Shown here: piece after piece, positions 7,499-15,415 of the stretch
Layout of the letters: each line of letters opens with the position of its first letter
Position numbering within the stretch: position 1 is the first letter of the stretch
Program-made: the position numbers and the translations under genes
Assembly: GCF_009557615.1 (NCBI RefSeq)
Contig: NZ_CP045652.1
Location: 2,480,001 to 2,544,000 of the forward strand
DNA length: 64,000 nt
Reading direction: 5' to 3'
Source of the DNA: Sphingobacteruim zhuxiongii
GTDB lineage: Bacteria > Bacteroidota > Bacteroidia > Sphingobacteriales > Sphingobacteriaceae
Notes under the pieces: model-generated
What the model was told of the DNA's origin: nothing
Seen by the model: only the letters and a program-made list of their open reading frames with translations
Database searches by the model: none

Positions 7499-8506
7499 AT
7501 GTTAAAGAAAGGATTTGGAATCAAGAATATTGCAGAAATGTTAGGGATTTCAGTCTCTACCGTTTCCCGAGCCTTACGCGATGCACATGATATCAATCCT
7601 GAGACCAAGGAGAAAGTTCTCAAGCTTGCCAAAGAACTAAATTTTAAGCCCAATAAGAATGCTGCCGCACTGGCTTCTGGAAGCACAAAGAATATTGGCG
7701 TTTTGATCCCATTTATCACCAACTATTATTTCGGAACGGTAATCTCAGGTATCCAGGAGGAAGCATACCGCTTAGGCTATAACATCATCCTATTCGTGAC
7801 CAATGATGAAGTCGATAGAGAGAAACAATTAATCGATAATTTAGATACCGCGAGCTTAGATGGACTTCTGATTTCGCTATCCTCCAATTCGACTGATATC
7901 ACTCACTTTGAAAACTTAATTCAAGCAGGTCTTCCACTGGTATTTTTTGATCGTGTACCAAACGAAATAAATGCTTCAAAAGTAATGCAGAGTGATTATG
8001 AAGGTGCCTTTCTCGCTACGAGTCATTTAATCAAGAAGGGCTATAAGCGCATTGCGCACCTAGCTGGCCCTGAAAGCTTGAAGTTTACCCAAGAACGCCT
8101 ACGAGGCTACTTAAATGCTCTTAAACAAGCACAGTTGCCAGTTCAAAAGGAATATATTATACATTCTGGATTCTCTACGCAGCACGGCTTTGCAGATACC
8201 CAACAGTTAATCGCCTTACACGACCGCCCTGATGCGATCTTTGCAGCCAATGACCGGAAGGCTATCGGAGCAATACAAGCGCTTAAATCGGCTAACATCA
8301 ATGTAGGTGTTGACTTCGGTGTAATCGGCTTTACCAACGACCCGATTTGTACCGTGATAGAACCCAACTTAACTACTGTTGAAGAACCAGCTTTTGAAAT
8401 CGGTTTACAAAGTTGCCAATTATTGATTAAACATATCAAGAACAAAGAATTCGAACCCCGTTCAGTAGTAATTCCTTGTCGATTAATAAATAGGGATTCT
8501 GCATAA
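7499..8506 (+). CDS. LacI-family transcriptional regulator
   Basis: A 335-residue cytoplasmic DNA-binding regulator. Residues 7-52 form the LacI helix-turn-helix and hinge (IKNIAEMLGISVSTVSRALR, then NFKPNKNAAALASG); the rest is a periplasmic-binding-protein-like sensor domain with NIGVLIPFITNYYFGTVISG and the LNALKQAQLP region. It starts at the ATG at 7499. It is convergent with nagA and is the only classical sugar regulator beside the amino-sugar genes, so it is the likely regulator of that locus. Candidate operators sharing CCGATAnCG are noted at 20449-20468 and 13362-13377. Its effector is unknown; GlcNAc-6-P or GlcN-6-P would be plausible guesses. Confidence 0.93.
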   Translation: MLKKGFGIKNIAEMLGISVSTVSRALRDAHDINPETKEKVLKLAKELNFKPNKNAAALASGSTKNIGVLIPFITNYYFGTVISGIQEEAYRLGYNIILFVTNDEVDREKQLIDNLDTASLDGLLISLSSNSTDITHFENLIQAGLPLVFFDRVPNEINASKVMQSDYEGAFLATSHLIKKGYKRIAHLAGPESLKFTQERLRGYLNALKQAQLPVQKEYIIHSGFSTQHGFADTQQLIALHDRPDAIFAANDRKAIGAIQALKSANINVGVDFGVIGFTNDPICTVIEPNLTTVEEPAFEIGLQSCQLLIKHIKNKEFEPRSVVIPCRLINRDSA

Positions 8507-8507
8507 A

Positions 8508-8533
8508 AAAAAGCCACTCCCTAAAGAAGTGGC
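8508..8533 (-). terminator. Terminator of the nag/sus minus-strand unit
   Basis: GCCACT...AGTGGC stem-loop; read on the minus strand it is followed by eight T. It lies between the convergent nagA and LacI-type genes. Confidence 0.8.
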
Positions 8534-8570
8534 CTCGAACCTATTTTACTATTATATCAATTGATTGAAC

Positions 8571-9758
8571 TTATTTCTCGTAAATAAAACAACCTTCTAC
8601 CATCGTTTTCTGTATTTGAATATTTTCATCAAAAAGAATCAGATCTGCTTGCAGTCCTTTACTAATCGTACCAATCTGATGCTGTAATCCTAATATACGT
8701 GCCGGATTAACAGTCAGCATATGTACTGCATCTTTTAATTCTAAACCTGCAATATCGCGCATAGTACGAATCAAACGATCGGCAGTTGCTACACTACCCG
8801 CAAAAGATTTACGATCAGGGAGCTTTGCAACCCCATCTTCAACGACTACAGGAAGCCCATTTGCTCGTCCACCAAGAATACTTTCCGTCACATCTGTTCC
8901 AGCAGCACGCATCGCATCGGTAATTAAAATAATTTGATTCTTCGCTTTAACTTTGCTAATCAGCTTTAAGAAGGGTTCAGGAAGATGAGTTCCGTCTGCG
9001 ATAATCTCTACATCGATATCATCAATCAACAAACAAGATTCAATTGCTCCAGCATAGCGATATGCATTGCGTCTCGTCATGCCTGACATCCCCGAATAAA
9101 GATGTGTCGCCAATTTATAACCTGCTTCTACCCCTTTCAATACCTCATCATAAACCGCATCGGTATGCGCTAATGCCAAAAGGATACCCTCTTCACATAC
9201 ACGTTGTCCAAAGGCTAATGCGCCTGGCAATTCAGGAGCAGCACTCCAACGCGCTATCAAATGTTTATACTTCGAAAGGATAGGCTCATACTCCGCAGGC
9301 TCCGGATTGCGGATATAACGTGGATCTTGTGCCCCACGTTGCTCCATCGCGAAATAAGGCCCCTCAAGATGCAGACCATAAAATTTAGCACCCTTTTCAT
9401 TCTTATCCAAGGACTTCGCATAGACTTCAAAAGTCTCCAATAGAAGATCTTGCTCACTCGTCAGCGTTGTAGGAAGCATAGCTGTCGTGCCATAACGTGC
9501 GTGCGTCTCTGCGATATTTAAATACGCATCAACTTCATTATCCATGAAATCAGAACCACCACCACCATGAATATGAATATCGATAAAACCTGGCGAAAGA
9601 TATAAGCCCTGCGCGTCCACGATTTGATGATTCGCATCGCCTTTAGGCCATTTATCCGAGTCTTGAACATTGACAATTCGTCCATTTTCAATACTGACAT
9701 ATCCGTTTTCAATAACGCGAAATGGCGTAATTATTTTTGCATTAATTATACTGATCAT
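8571..9758 (-). CDS. nagA: N-acetylglucosamine-6-phosphate deacetylase
   Basis: Cytoplasmic metal-dependent amidohydrolase that converts GlcNAc-6-P to GlcN-6-P and acetate, feeding NagB. Visible family marks: the metal-site HxH in PGFIDIHIHGGGGSDFMD (H62, H64), LHLEGPYF, LAHTDA, ATHLYSGM, ADGTHLP and the catalytic ITDAMRAAG. At about 395 residues it has the normal NagA length. I chose the ATG at 9758, two bases after the upstream stop; an in-frame ATG at 9779 would overlap the transporter gene by 19 bases. It is the last gene of the minus-strand amino-sugar unit and is followed by a terminator. Confidence 0.96.
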   Translation of the reverse strand: MISIINAKIITPFRVIENGYVSIENGRIVNVQDSDKWPKGDANHQIVDAQGLYLSPGFIDIHIHGGGGSDFMDNEVDAYLNIAETHARYGTTAMLPTTLTSEQDLLLETFEVYAKSLDKNEKGAKFYGLHLEGPYFAMEQRGAQDPRYIRNPEPAEYEPILSKYKHLIARWSAAPELPGALAFGQRVCEEGILLALAHTDAVYDEVLKGVEAGYKLATHLYSGMSGMTRRNAYRYAGAIESCLLIDDIDVEIIADGTHLPEPFLKLISKVKAKNQIILITDAMRAAGTDVTESILGGRANGLPVVVEDGVAKLPDRKSFAGSVATADRLIRTMRDIAGLELKDAVHMLTVNPARILGLQHQIGTISKGLQADLILFDENIQIQKTMVEGCFIYEK

Positions 9759-9760
9759 CC

Positions 9761-11056
9761 TTAGGTTAATTTTTTCCAAGATTTAAAACGATGCCCGATA
9801 AAGGCATAGAACACAATATACAAAAAACAAGGTACTAATACCCAATAAGCCGTTTTTACATCATGTGAATCGGCAACTAAACCATAAATCATTGGCAATA
9901 CCGCATTTCCACAAAGACCCATAATCAATAAGGCAGACCCTTGTTTCGCGTATTTACCTAAACCGTCTAAGGCTAAAGGCCAAATACCCGCCCAAATCAA
10001 AGCATTCGGTACACCAATCATGGCTAGGAACCATATCGAAATATCTAAATGATGGCCTAACCAGTCAACCTGATAAGTTACCAAGCATACTAAAAGTGAT
10101 AGTGTTAATCCTACAAGTGAGCAGATTTGCAACATACGCTTTTGAGAAATAAGCGCAGGAATTAATGTGATTCCAAGTAGGTATCCGCAAATAGTCGCCG
10201 TCAATACATAGGAAGGTAGTGCCTTTGCTTCAAGCAAAGAAAGCCCCATAGAACCCGCGTAATTGATGATCGTATCAATTGCAATTACTTGTGTCCCCAC
10301 ATGCAGAAAGATCGCGACAGCGCCTAAAACCAAGTTAGGGAATTGAAATACACCTGACTTACTCTCATTAGCCTTGTCATCCTCTTCACTTTCAATTTCC
10401 GGAAGCGGTGAGTATTTTACAAACAGTCCAATTAAGAACAACACGCTTGCAACAACAATATACGGCACAACAACACGAAGAATTAATTCATCGAGTGTCT
10501 GTGCACGTGTTACCTCATCCATCAAAGGGATCTGCTTAAACAGCTCATTATCCGAGGGGCGTAAAATCGCCCAAGAGAATGCAAGTGGCGCTAATATTCC
10601 AGCACCCTTATTACAAATCCCCATGATACTTATACGCTGGGCTGCTCGCTCTTTCTCACCAATCATGGTGATATATAAGTTCGCTACGGTTTGTAATACC
10701 GCCAATCCTGAACCTAATGTAAATAATCCTAAAAGGAAGATCAGGTAGGTTCTACCATAGGCAGCCGGTACAAATAACAAGGCTCCAACAGCCATAATCC
10801 AGAAACCAATCGTAATTCCCCGTTTATATCCCACACGTTTTAATAGATAAGACGACGGCAAAGACATGACCAAATAGGAAATATAGAAAGCAAAGGCAAC
10901 TAAATAAGATTGAAAATTCGTCAACTCACAGGCGATCTTAAAATATGGGATTAAGATGGCATTGACCCAGGAAATAAACCCGAAGACAAAGAACATCGTC
11001 CCGATGATGCCTATGGAAATATAGGTACTACGTCTATCTAAAACTTGTGAATTCAT
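9761..11056 (-). CDS. Sugar MFS transporter, FHS type (probable GlcNAc permease)
   Basis: A 431-residue inner-membrane protein with about 12 hydrophobic segments, of the fucose/galactose/GlcNAc branch of the major facilitator superfamily: FGFISWVNAILIPYFK in the first helix, YKRGITIGFW in the first cytoplasmic loop, and LFTLGSGLAVLQTVANLY. It lies between nagB and nagA, which points to import of free N-acetylglucosamine or a related sugar, as for NagP permeases. No phosphotransferase system or GlcNAc kinase is present here, so the kinase must be elsewhere. Substrate is inferred from context. Confidence 0.88.
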   Translation of the reverse strand: MNSQVLDRRSTYISIGIIGTMFFVFGFISWVNAILIPYFKIACELTNFQSYLVAFAFYISYLVMSLPSSYLLKRVGYKRGITIGFWIMAVGALLFVPAAYGRTYLIFLLGLFTLGSGLAVLQTVANLYITMIGEKERAAQRISIMGICNKGAGILAPLAFSWAILRPSDNELFKQIPLMDEVTRAQTLDELILRVVVPYIVVASVLFLIGLFVKYSPLPEIESEEDDKANESKSGVFQFPNLVLGAVAIFLHVGTQVIAIDTIINYAGSMGLSLLEAKALPSYVLTATICGYLLGITLIPALISQKRMLQICSLVGLTLSLLVCLVTYQVDWLGHHLDISIWFLAMIGVPNALIWAGIWPLALDGLGKYAKQGSALLIMGLCGNAVLPMIYGLVADSHDVKTAYWVLVPCFLYIVFYAFIGHRFKSWKKLT

Positions 11057-11078
11057 AATTTAGGTTAAAGGTTGAAAA

Positions 11079-11810
11079 TTATAGCAAAGAAGCGGATCCT
11101 TGATCTAAATAGCAATAACAATCTGCATGATTTTGCAAAATACTTGCTGGATAGATATTCGACACTTCTTTTGTTAGACAGTTTTTCACCGCAAGCGCTT
11201 TACGCTCATCTGGAACCGCACAGATTATCTTTTTAGACTTCATGATTTGCTTAATCGACATGGAGATCGCTTGTTTAGGCACATCGTCAATTGTATTAAA
11301 CCAACCCTCACCCATTTGCTGTTGTCTACACGCCGCGTCTAAATCCACAACTATATAAGGATCTTCAATATCGTAATTTGCTGGTGGGTCATTAAATGCT
11401 AAGTGACCATTTTCGCCGATACCAACAAAAGCAACGTCAATTGGGTAATTTTTGATGATGTTACCTAGACGGTTACATTCTTCCTGAGCATCCCCTTCAC
11501 CATTGATCAATACCACCTCATTCAAAACGCTAACCTTATCAACAAAGCGTTCTGTTAAGTATTTTCTAAAGCTAGCCTTATGCGTAATTGGCATCCCGAT
11601 GTATTCATCCAAGTGAAACATACGAACTTTAGACCAGTCGATGTCTTTATCATGTATCAATGTTTCTAAGGTCTCAAACTGACTTTGACCTGTTGCTAAA
11701 ATAATATTAGCTTCACCTTTTTCACGGATTACGGCCTTAATAAATTCCGCTCCTTTTGCTCCAGCTTGAGCCCCTAAAGTTTCCCGATCTGGGAAAATTT
11801 CTACATTCAT
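11079..11810 (-). CDS. nagB: Glucosamine-6-phosphate deaminase
   Basis: Cytoplasmic enzyme that converts GlcN-6-P to fructose-6-P and ammonia, the last step of amino-sugar breakdown. The 243-residue product shows the family signature FHLDEYIG (about 65-72), the GIGENGHLAFNDPP substrate loop (130-143), SMSIKQIM and VPDERKA. It has the short bacterial length, without the C-terminal extension of the E. coli enzyme. It starts at the ATG at 11810 and sits 31 bases downstream of the GH109-like gene, in the same unit as the transporter and nagA. Confidence 0.95.
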   Translation of the reverse strand: MNVEIFPDRETLGAQAGAKGAEFIKAVIREKGEANIILATGQSQFETLETLIHDKDIDWSKVRMFHLDEYIGMPITHKASFRKYLTERFVDKVSVLNEVVLINGEGDAQEECNRLGNIIKNYPIDVAFVGIGENGHLAFNDPPANYDIEDPYIVVDLDAACRQQQMGEGWFNTIDDVPKQAISMSIKQIMKSKKIICAVPDERKALAVKNCLTKEVSNIYPASILQNHADCYCYLDQGSASLL

Positions 11811-11841
11811 ATTCCTATGGTTTGTGTTTTATTATAGTTAA

Positions 11842-13275
11842 TTACTTGTTTGCTTTTAATACTTTGGTTGTACCGCCGGTCTCCAAATGAATATTATGAA
11901 CTTTATTCTTGTTCCAACGACCCATCGTGAAGTCAGGAACCGCAATTGGTTTTGAACCATTGGCAACAGACCATTCAGACAATGGACCAATAGCCGACCA
12001 AGATGCTGCATCGTAAACGTCCATATCTACCGGTAACCCATTACGTAAACAGTCTATCAGACGCCAATCCATGATAAAGTCCATACCACCGTGTCCGCCG
12101 ACTTCTTTTGCCATCTCACCAATATGACTGATGATTTTTGGCGTGTTCTCCACTTCGATCTTCTTAAATTCATCCTCGTCTAAGAACTTCTCATGACCAA
12201 TCGCTAGCTTCGCCGGAAGTGGATACTTCTGTGCGAAAGCTTTTGTGCCTGAAATCATATGAATTCTAGAGTAAGGTCTTGGTGTACTAACATCATGCTG
12301 TAGCATAATGGTACTACCATCATTGTTCTTAATTGTCGAAGTATTCATGTTACCACGGAATGGATATTTTAAGTACTTCTCAAATTCCTTATTCGTTTTT
12401 GCCAGCTCCTCTGCTTTTGGACGTAGGGAGAAGTCTTTGGAAGCCATTGAAGTCAAGAACTCCATCTTATTTCCTCTATTGATTTTCAATACTTGAGCAA
12501 TAGGCCCTAATCCGTGCGTCGGATAAAGGTTACCGTTACGCTTTGCATTTTCTAATAAACGCCATTTGTGATAACGTGCTTCCTCATTAAATAAACTCTC
12601 CAGGATATCGTGGATATAAGCACCCTCACAGTGAACAATATCACCAAAGAAACCTTGACGTGCTAGGTTCAACGTTAGCATTTCAAAGAAGTCATAACAG
12701 CAGTTTTCAAGAATTACACAATGTTTCTTGGTACGCTCTGAAGTAGTCACTAATCGCCAACATTCGTCGATCGTTACTGCAGCAGGAATTTCAACCGCAA
12801 CATGTTTTCCATGCTCCATAGCATAGATTGCCATCTCCGCGTGCATAGACCAGTGCGTAGCGATATACACAAAGTCGATATCATCTCTTCGACACATTTC
12901 TTTCCAAACTTCCTCATTACCACTGTAAATTTTCGCCTCATGACCTGCCGTCACAATACGTTTTTTTGCGGCTTGAGCTTTCTCATCGCGAACATCACAT
13001 ACGCCTTTAATGGAAACACCATCAATCATACTCAAACGGTATACTGCCGCCGAGCCACGATTTCCAACACCAATAAATCCAGTACGAACGGTTGATAAGG
13101 CTGGAGCCGCATAACCAGACATATTGAATACAGGCTTATGCGTTTGCTGTGTTTCTCTTAAAATCTGATGAAAATTGCTTTGCTCTTCCAATGGATTGGC
13201 AGAAACTTGATTAGAAAGTAGACCTAGACCGGCGAGTCCAGATAACTTAAGAAATGATCTTCTATCTGTTGACAT
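11842..13275 (-). CDS. GH109-like Gfo/Idh/MocA protein (probable alpha-N-acetylgalactosaminidase type)
   Basis: A 477-residue exported NAD-binding protein. It has a twin-arginine-type signal (DRRSFLKLSG, residues 4-13), the Rossmann motif GFIGVGNRG (66-74), and the features that set GH109 apart from other Gfo/Idh/MocA proteins: VEIP (E162), NLYPTHGLGP (Y251, H254), NRGN, TMLQHD-like strand and GHGGMD (394-399). GH109 enzymes cleave alpha-GalNAc and some other glycosides by transient oxidation at C3, keeping NAD bound. Its place directly upstream of nagB, the permease and nagA suggests release of N-acetylhexosamine from glycans in the periplasm. The exact substrate is not predictable from sequence. 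Confidence 0.87.
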   Translation of the reverse strand: MSTDRRSFLKLSGLAGLGLLSNQVSANPLEEQSNFHQILRETQQTHKPVFNMSGYAAPALSTVRTGFIGVGNRGSAAVYRLSMIDGVSIKGVCDVRDEKAQAAKKRIVTAGHEAKIYSGNEEVWKEMCRRDDIDFVYIATHWSMHAEMAIYAMEHGKHVAVEIPAAVTIDECWRLVTTSERTKKHCVILENCCYDFFEMLTLNLARQGFFGDIVHCEGAYIHDILESLFNEEARYHKWRLLENAKRNGNLYPTHGLGPIAQVLKINRGNKMEFLTSMASKDFSLRPKAEELAKTNKEFEKYLKYPFRGNMNTSTIKNNDGSTIMLQHDVSTPRPYSRIHMISGTKAFAQKYPLPAKLAIGHEKFLDEDEFKKIEVENTPKIISHIGEMAKEVGGHGGMDFIMDWRLIDCLRNGLPVDMDVYDAASWSAIGPLSEWSVANGSKPIAVPDFTMGRWNKNKVHNIHLETGGTTKVLKANK

Positions 13276-13361
13276 AATATTTAGTATTAGGTTTTATGGA
13301 TATTTAGCTAAAGAAACAGGAATTGTAGATGATATCCAAGGTTCTTTTATGCTAAACTACG

Positions 13362-13377
13362 GCACCGTTATCGGTGC
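13362..13377. promoter_or_regulatory. Perfect inverted repeat, candidate operator
   Basis: GCACCG-TTAT-CGGTGC in the 180-bp gap between the two Gfo/Idh/MocA genes. Its core CCGATAACGG (minus strand) resembles CCGATAGCG found upstream of susC. It is a candidate binding site for the LacI-type regulator. It is inferred only from symmetry and similarity. Confidence 0.45.
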
Positions 13378-13388
13378 ATTCATGTTTT

Positions 13389-13427
13389 AATCATTACCTA
13401 GCCTATGAAAAAAGCTAGGTAATGATT
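13389..13427. terminator. Strong hairpin between transcription units
   Basis: A perfect 14-bp stem (AATCATTACCTAGC at 13389-13402, complement at 13414-13427) with an 11-base loop. It is downstream of the susC-susD-DUF1080-Gfo genes on the minus strand. There is no long T tail on that strand, so it could be a weak terminator or an RNA-stabilising structure marking an intra-locus boundary. Confidence 0.55.
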
Positions 13428-13454
13428 GGTAGATTTTTCTCTTTATTGCTGTAT

Positions 13455-14669
13455 TTAAACACTATACTCCGGCTTCCACACTTGTTCTTGTCGTGTTTCC
13501 ATCGCAATATTTGCCATATGACTGGCGATAGCCACATCACGTGCCGTATAAACATCAGCAGCTGGCTTTTTCCCCGTACGTATACATTCGAAGAAATCAA
13601 CCAATGCATAGTAGGTAGGATCTTTCTTCAATGGATCTAAATCTGAATAATCAACCTTCTCCCCTTCGCCATAATGCACAGCTTTTGTCGCTCCTGTGAC
13701 GCCGTCGACTGTACCAATTTCCTTCTTCACATTCTCCGAAAAGATTAACGCATCTTCACGCTCCACGATTATAGAGCCCTTATCTCCCAGAATACGGATT
13801 CCATAGCCTTTATAACCATTGGAAAGAATCGACGATACACTAGACTTCACTCCATTTGGATATTCGTAGACGACCCGCACATTATCAAAGTTCTCACGCC
13901 CATCTTTCCAATAATCAACCCCGCCAATTCCTGTAACTCGTAATGGAGCCGCGCCAACCATCCAATTGACCACATCAATCGGATGACCACAAAGCTCAGT
14001 CATCAAGCCTCCGCTGGAAGCCTTATACATACGCCAATTCACAAATCGCTCATCCATACCCGCAGGAACAGGGAATCGCCAATCTGAATTCCGATGATAT
14101 TGACACTCATAGTGCTGTACTTTACCGATCCAGCCTTTATCAATAATTTCTTTAATACGCTTGTACAAACCGAAGTAGCGATACTGATGGCCTACTTGAA
14201 AAACCAATCCTGATTTCTCAACTTGCTTAACCAGATCTATCGCTTGCGGGATATCATAGGAAATCGCTTTCTCCAAGTACACATGCTTGCCTTTTTGCAA
14301 TGCTGCAACCGCCATAGGATGGTGTAAATAAAGTGGCGTCGCAATAATTACCGCATTGATCTTCTTGTCATTAATCAGCTCTTTATAGTTTTTGTAGACT
14401 TTACAAGCTGGAGGCACAAGTTTTTTCGCCAATGCAATATTATCATCGCGAAGATCACAAATAGCAGTTACTTCCGCATCTTTAACATCGCGAAGTAGAC
14501 TCAGTAATCCTTTTCCGCGGCTCCCCACTCCAATAACACCGACGCGTAATGGTTTTGCCGATCCAGACAATTGGAATAAATCCAGGTTGCCCGGCAATAC
14601 CGCGATACTGGATAAGGCTATCCCGCTATTCTCGATAAATTTCCTTCTTGATATCTGTTTGTCTTTCAT
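13455..14669 (-). CDS. Exported Gfo/Idh/MocA family oxidoreductase
   Basis: A 404-residue NAD(P)-dependent sugar oxidoreductase-type protein. It starts with a twin-arginine-like signal (SRRKFIENSG, residues 7-16), so it is probably exported folded with its cofactor. The Rossmann motif GVIGVGSRG is at 44-52; the family EKP motif appears as EKA (131-133); TELCGHPIDVVNWM holds the conserved His/Asp region. Its start lies three bases beyond the stop of the DUF1080 gene. DUF1080 proteins and Gfo/Idh/MocA oxidoreductases together form 3-keto-glycoside pathways in other bacteria, so C3 oxidation of a glycan is the most reasonable role. The substrate is unknown. Confidence 0.88.
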   Translation of the reverse strand: MKDKQISRRKFIENSGIALSSIAVLPGNLDLFQLSGSAKPLRVGVIGVGSRGKGLLSLLRDVKDAEVTAICDLRDDNIALAKKLVPPACKVYKNYKELINDKKINAVIIATPLYLHHPMAVAALQKGKHVYLEKAISYDIPQAIDLVKQVEKSGLVFQVGHQYRYFGLYKRIKEIIDKGWIGKVQHYECQYHRNSDWRFPVPAGMDERFVNWRMYKASSGGLMTELCGHPIDVVNWMVGAAPLRVTGIGGVDYWKDGRENFDNVRVVYEYPNGVKSSVSSILSNGYKGYGIRILGDKGSIIVEREDALIFSENVKKEIGTVDGVTGATKAVHYGEGEKVDYSDLDPLKKDPTYYALVDFFECIRTGKKPAADVYTARDVAIASHMANIAMETRQEQVWKPEYSV

Positions 14670-14672
14670 AGT

Positions 14673-15404
14673 TTATAATCTTTTAATGCGAATGTTCCGA
14701 AAGCTAGAGGCGTCTTGATGATCGGTCAACAAGATATGTCCAGACTCTGCCTCTCCATAACGAGAGGTATACATCTCAAACTTTGTTCCCGCAACCAATG
14801 CTCTAAACTCTTCCGTGCCGCGCTCATAACTCAAAATCTTCTTCCCATTCAACCAGTGCTCGACATGCTTTCCTTGCACAACGATCCTTGCCTTATTCCA
14901 TTGACCATAAGGATGCAATTGTTTGTTTTTATTTGGTGCATAAAGTAGATAAGCAGCACCTGTCTCGGTCTTAGGACTTATCCTTCCTTTCACAGCCTCA
15001 TGATTCTCATCATCAATCATTTGGTATTCCGGACCATTCCATTCTACTTTACCGTCCTTCGTATGCAATGGACTCACCAAGTATTTGACCCCCGAGTTAC
15101 TGTTCTTCGCTAATTTATACTCAATCTCTAAGATGAAATCGCCATAAACTTTCTTACTCATTATATCACCAGCTTTCTGTCCTGGGATCAAACGCAGCTC
15201 CCCCTTCACAGCCTTCCAGCCATGACTAGGAAATGCACCGCCTTTAACACTCGTCCAATGCTTTGAAGGATTATTCCCATCAAATAAGGATTCCCATTGC
15301 CCTTTACTTTGCGAAGCCACTTCTACCGCAGTAGGCAAACCCTTGTCCGGAGCGGGAGAAGCCAATAAATGAATACCTAATAAGATTGCACTGATAGTTT
15401 TCAT
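14673..15404 (-). CDS. DUF1080 (3-keto-disaccharide hydrolase family) secreted protein
   Basis: A 243-residue protein with a short signal sequence (ISAILLGIHLLASPA). From about residue 37 it follows the DUF1080/PF06439 concanavalin-like fold pattern: WESLFDGNNPSKHWTS, GELRLIPGQKAGDIMSKK, DFILEIEYKL, NSGVKYLVSP, GPEYQMIDDENHE, GQWNKARIVVQG, VEHWLNGKKILSYE, and a C-terminal FRNIRIKRL. Proteins of this family cleave glycosides oxidised at C3, by partner Gfo/Idh/MocA enzymes. One such enzyme is encoded three bases downstream. It lies 11 bases after susD, in the same unit. Hydrolase versus lyase chemistry cannot be told apart here. Confidence 0.9.
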   Translation of the reverse strand: MKTISAILLGIHLLASPAPDKGLPTAVEVASQSKGQWESLFDGNNPSKHWTSVKGGAFPSHGWKAVKGELRLIPGQKAGDIMSKKVYGDFILEIEYKLAKNSNSGVKYLVSPLHTKDGKVEWNGPEYQMIDDENHEAVKGRISPKTETGAAYLLYAPNKNKQLHPYGQWNKARIVVQGKHVEHWLNGKKILSYERGTEEFRALVAGTKFEMYTSRYGEAESGHILLTDHQDASSFRNIRIKRL

Positions 15405-15415
15405 ATGATCTATTG

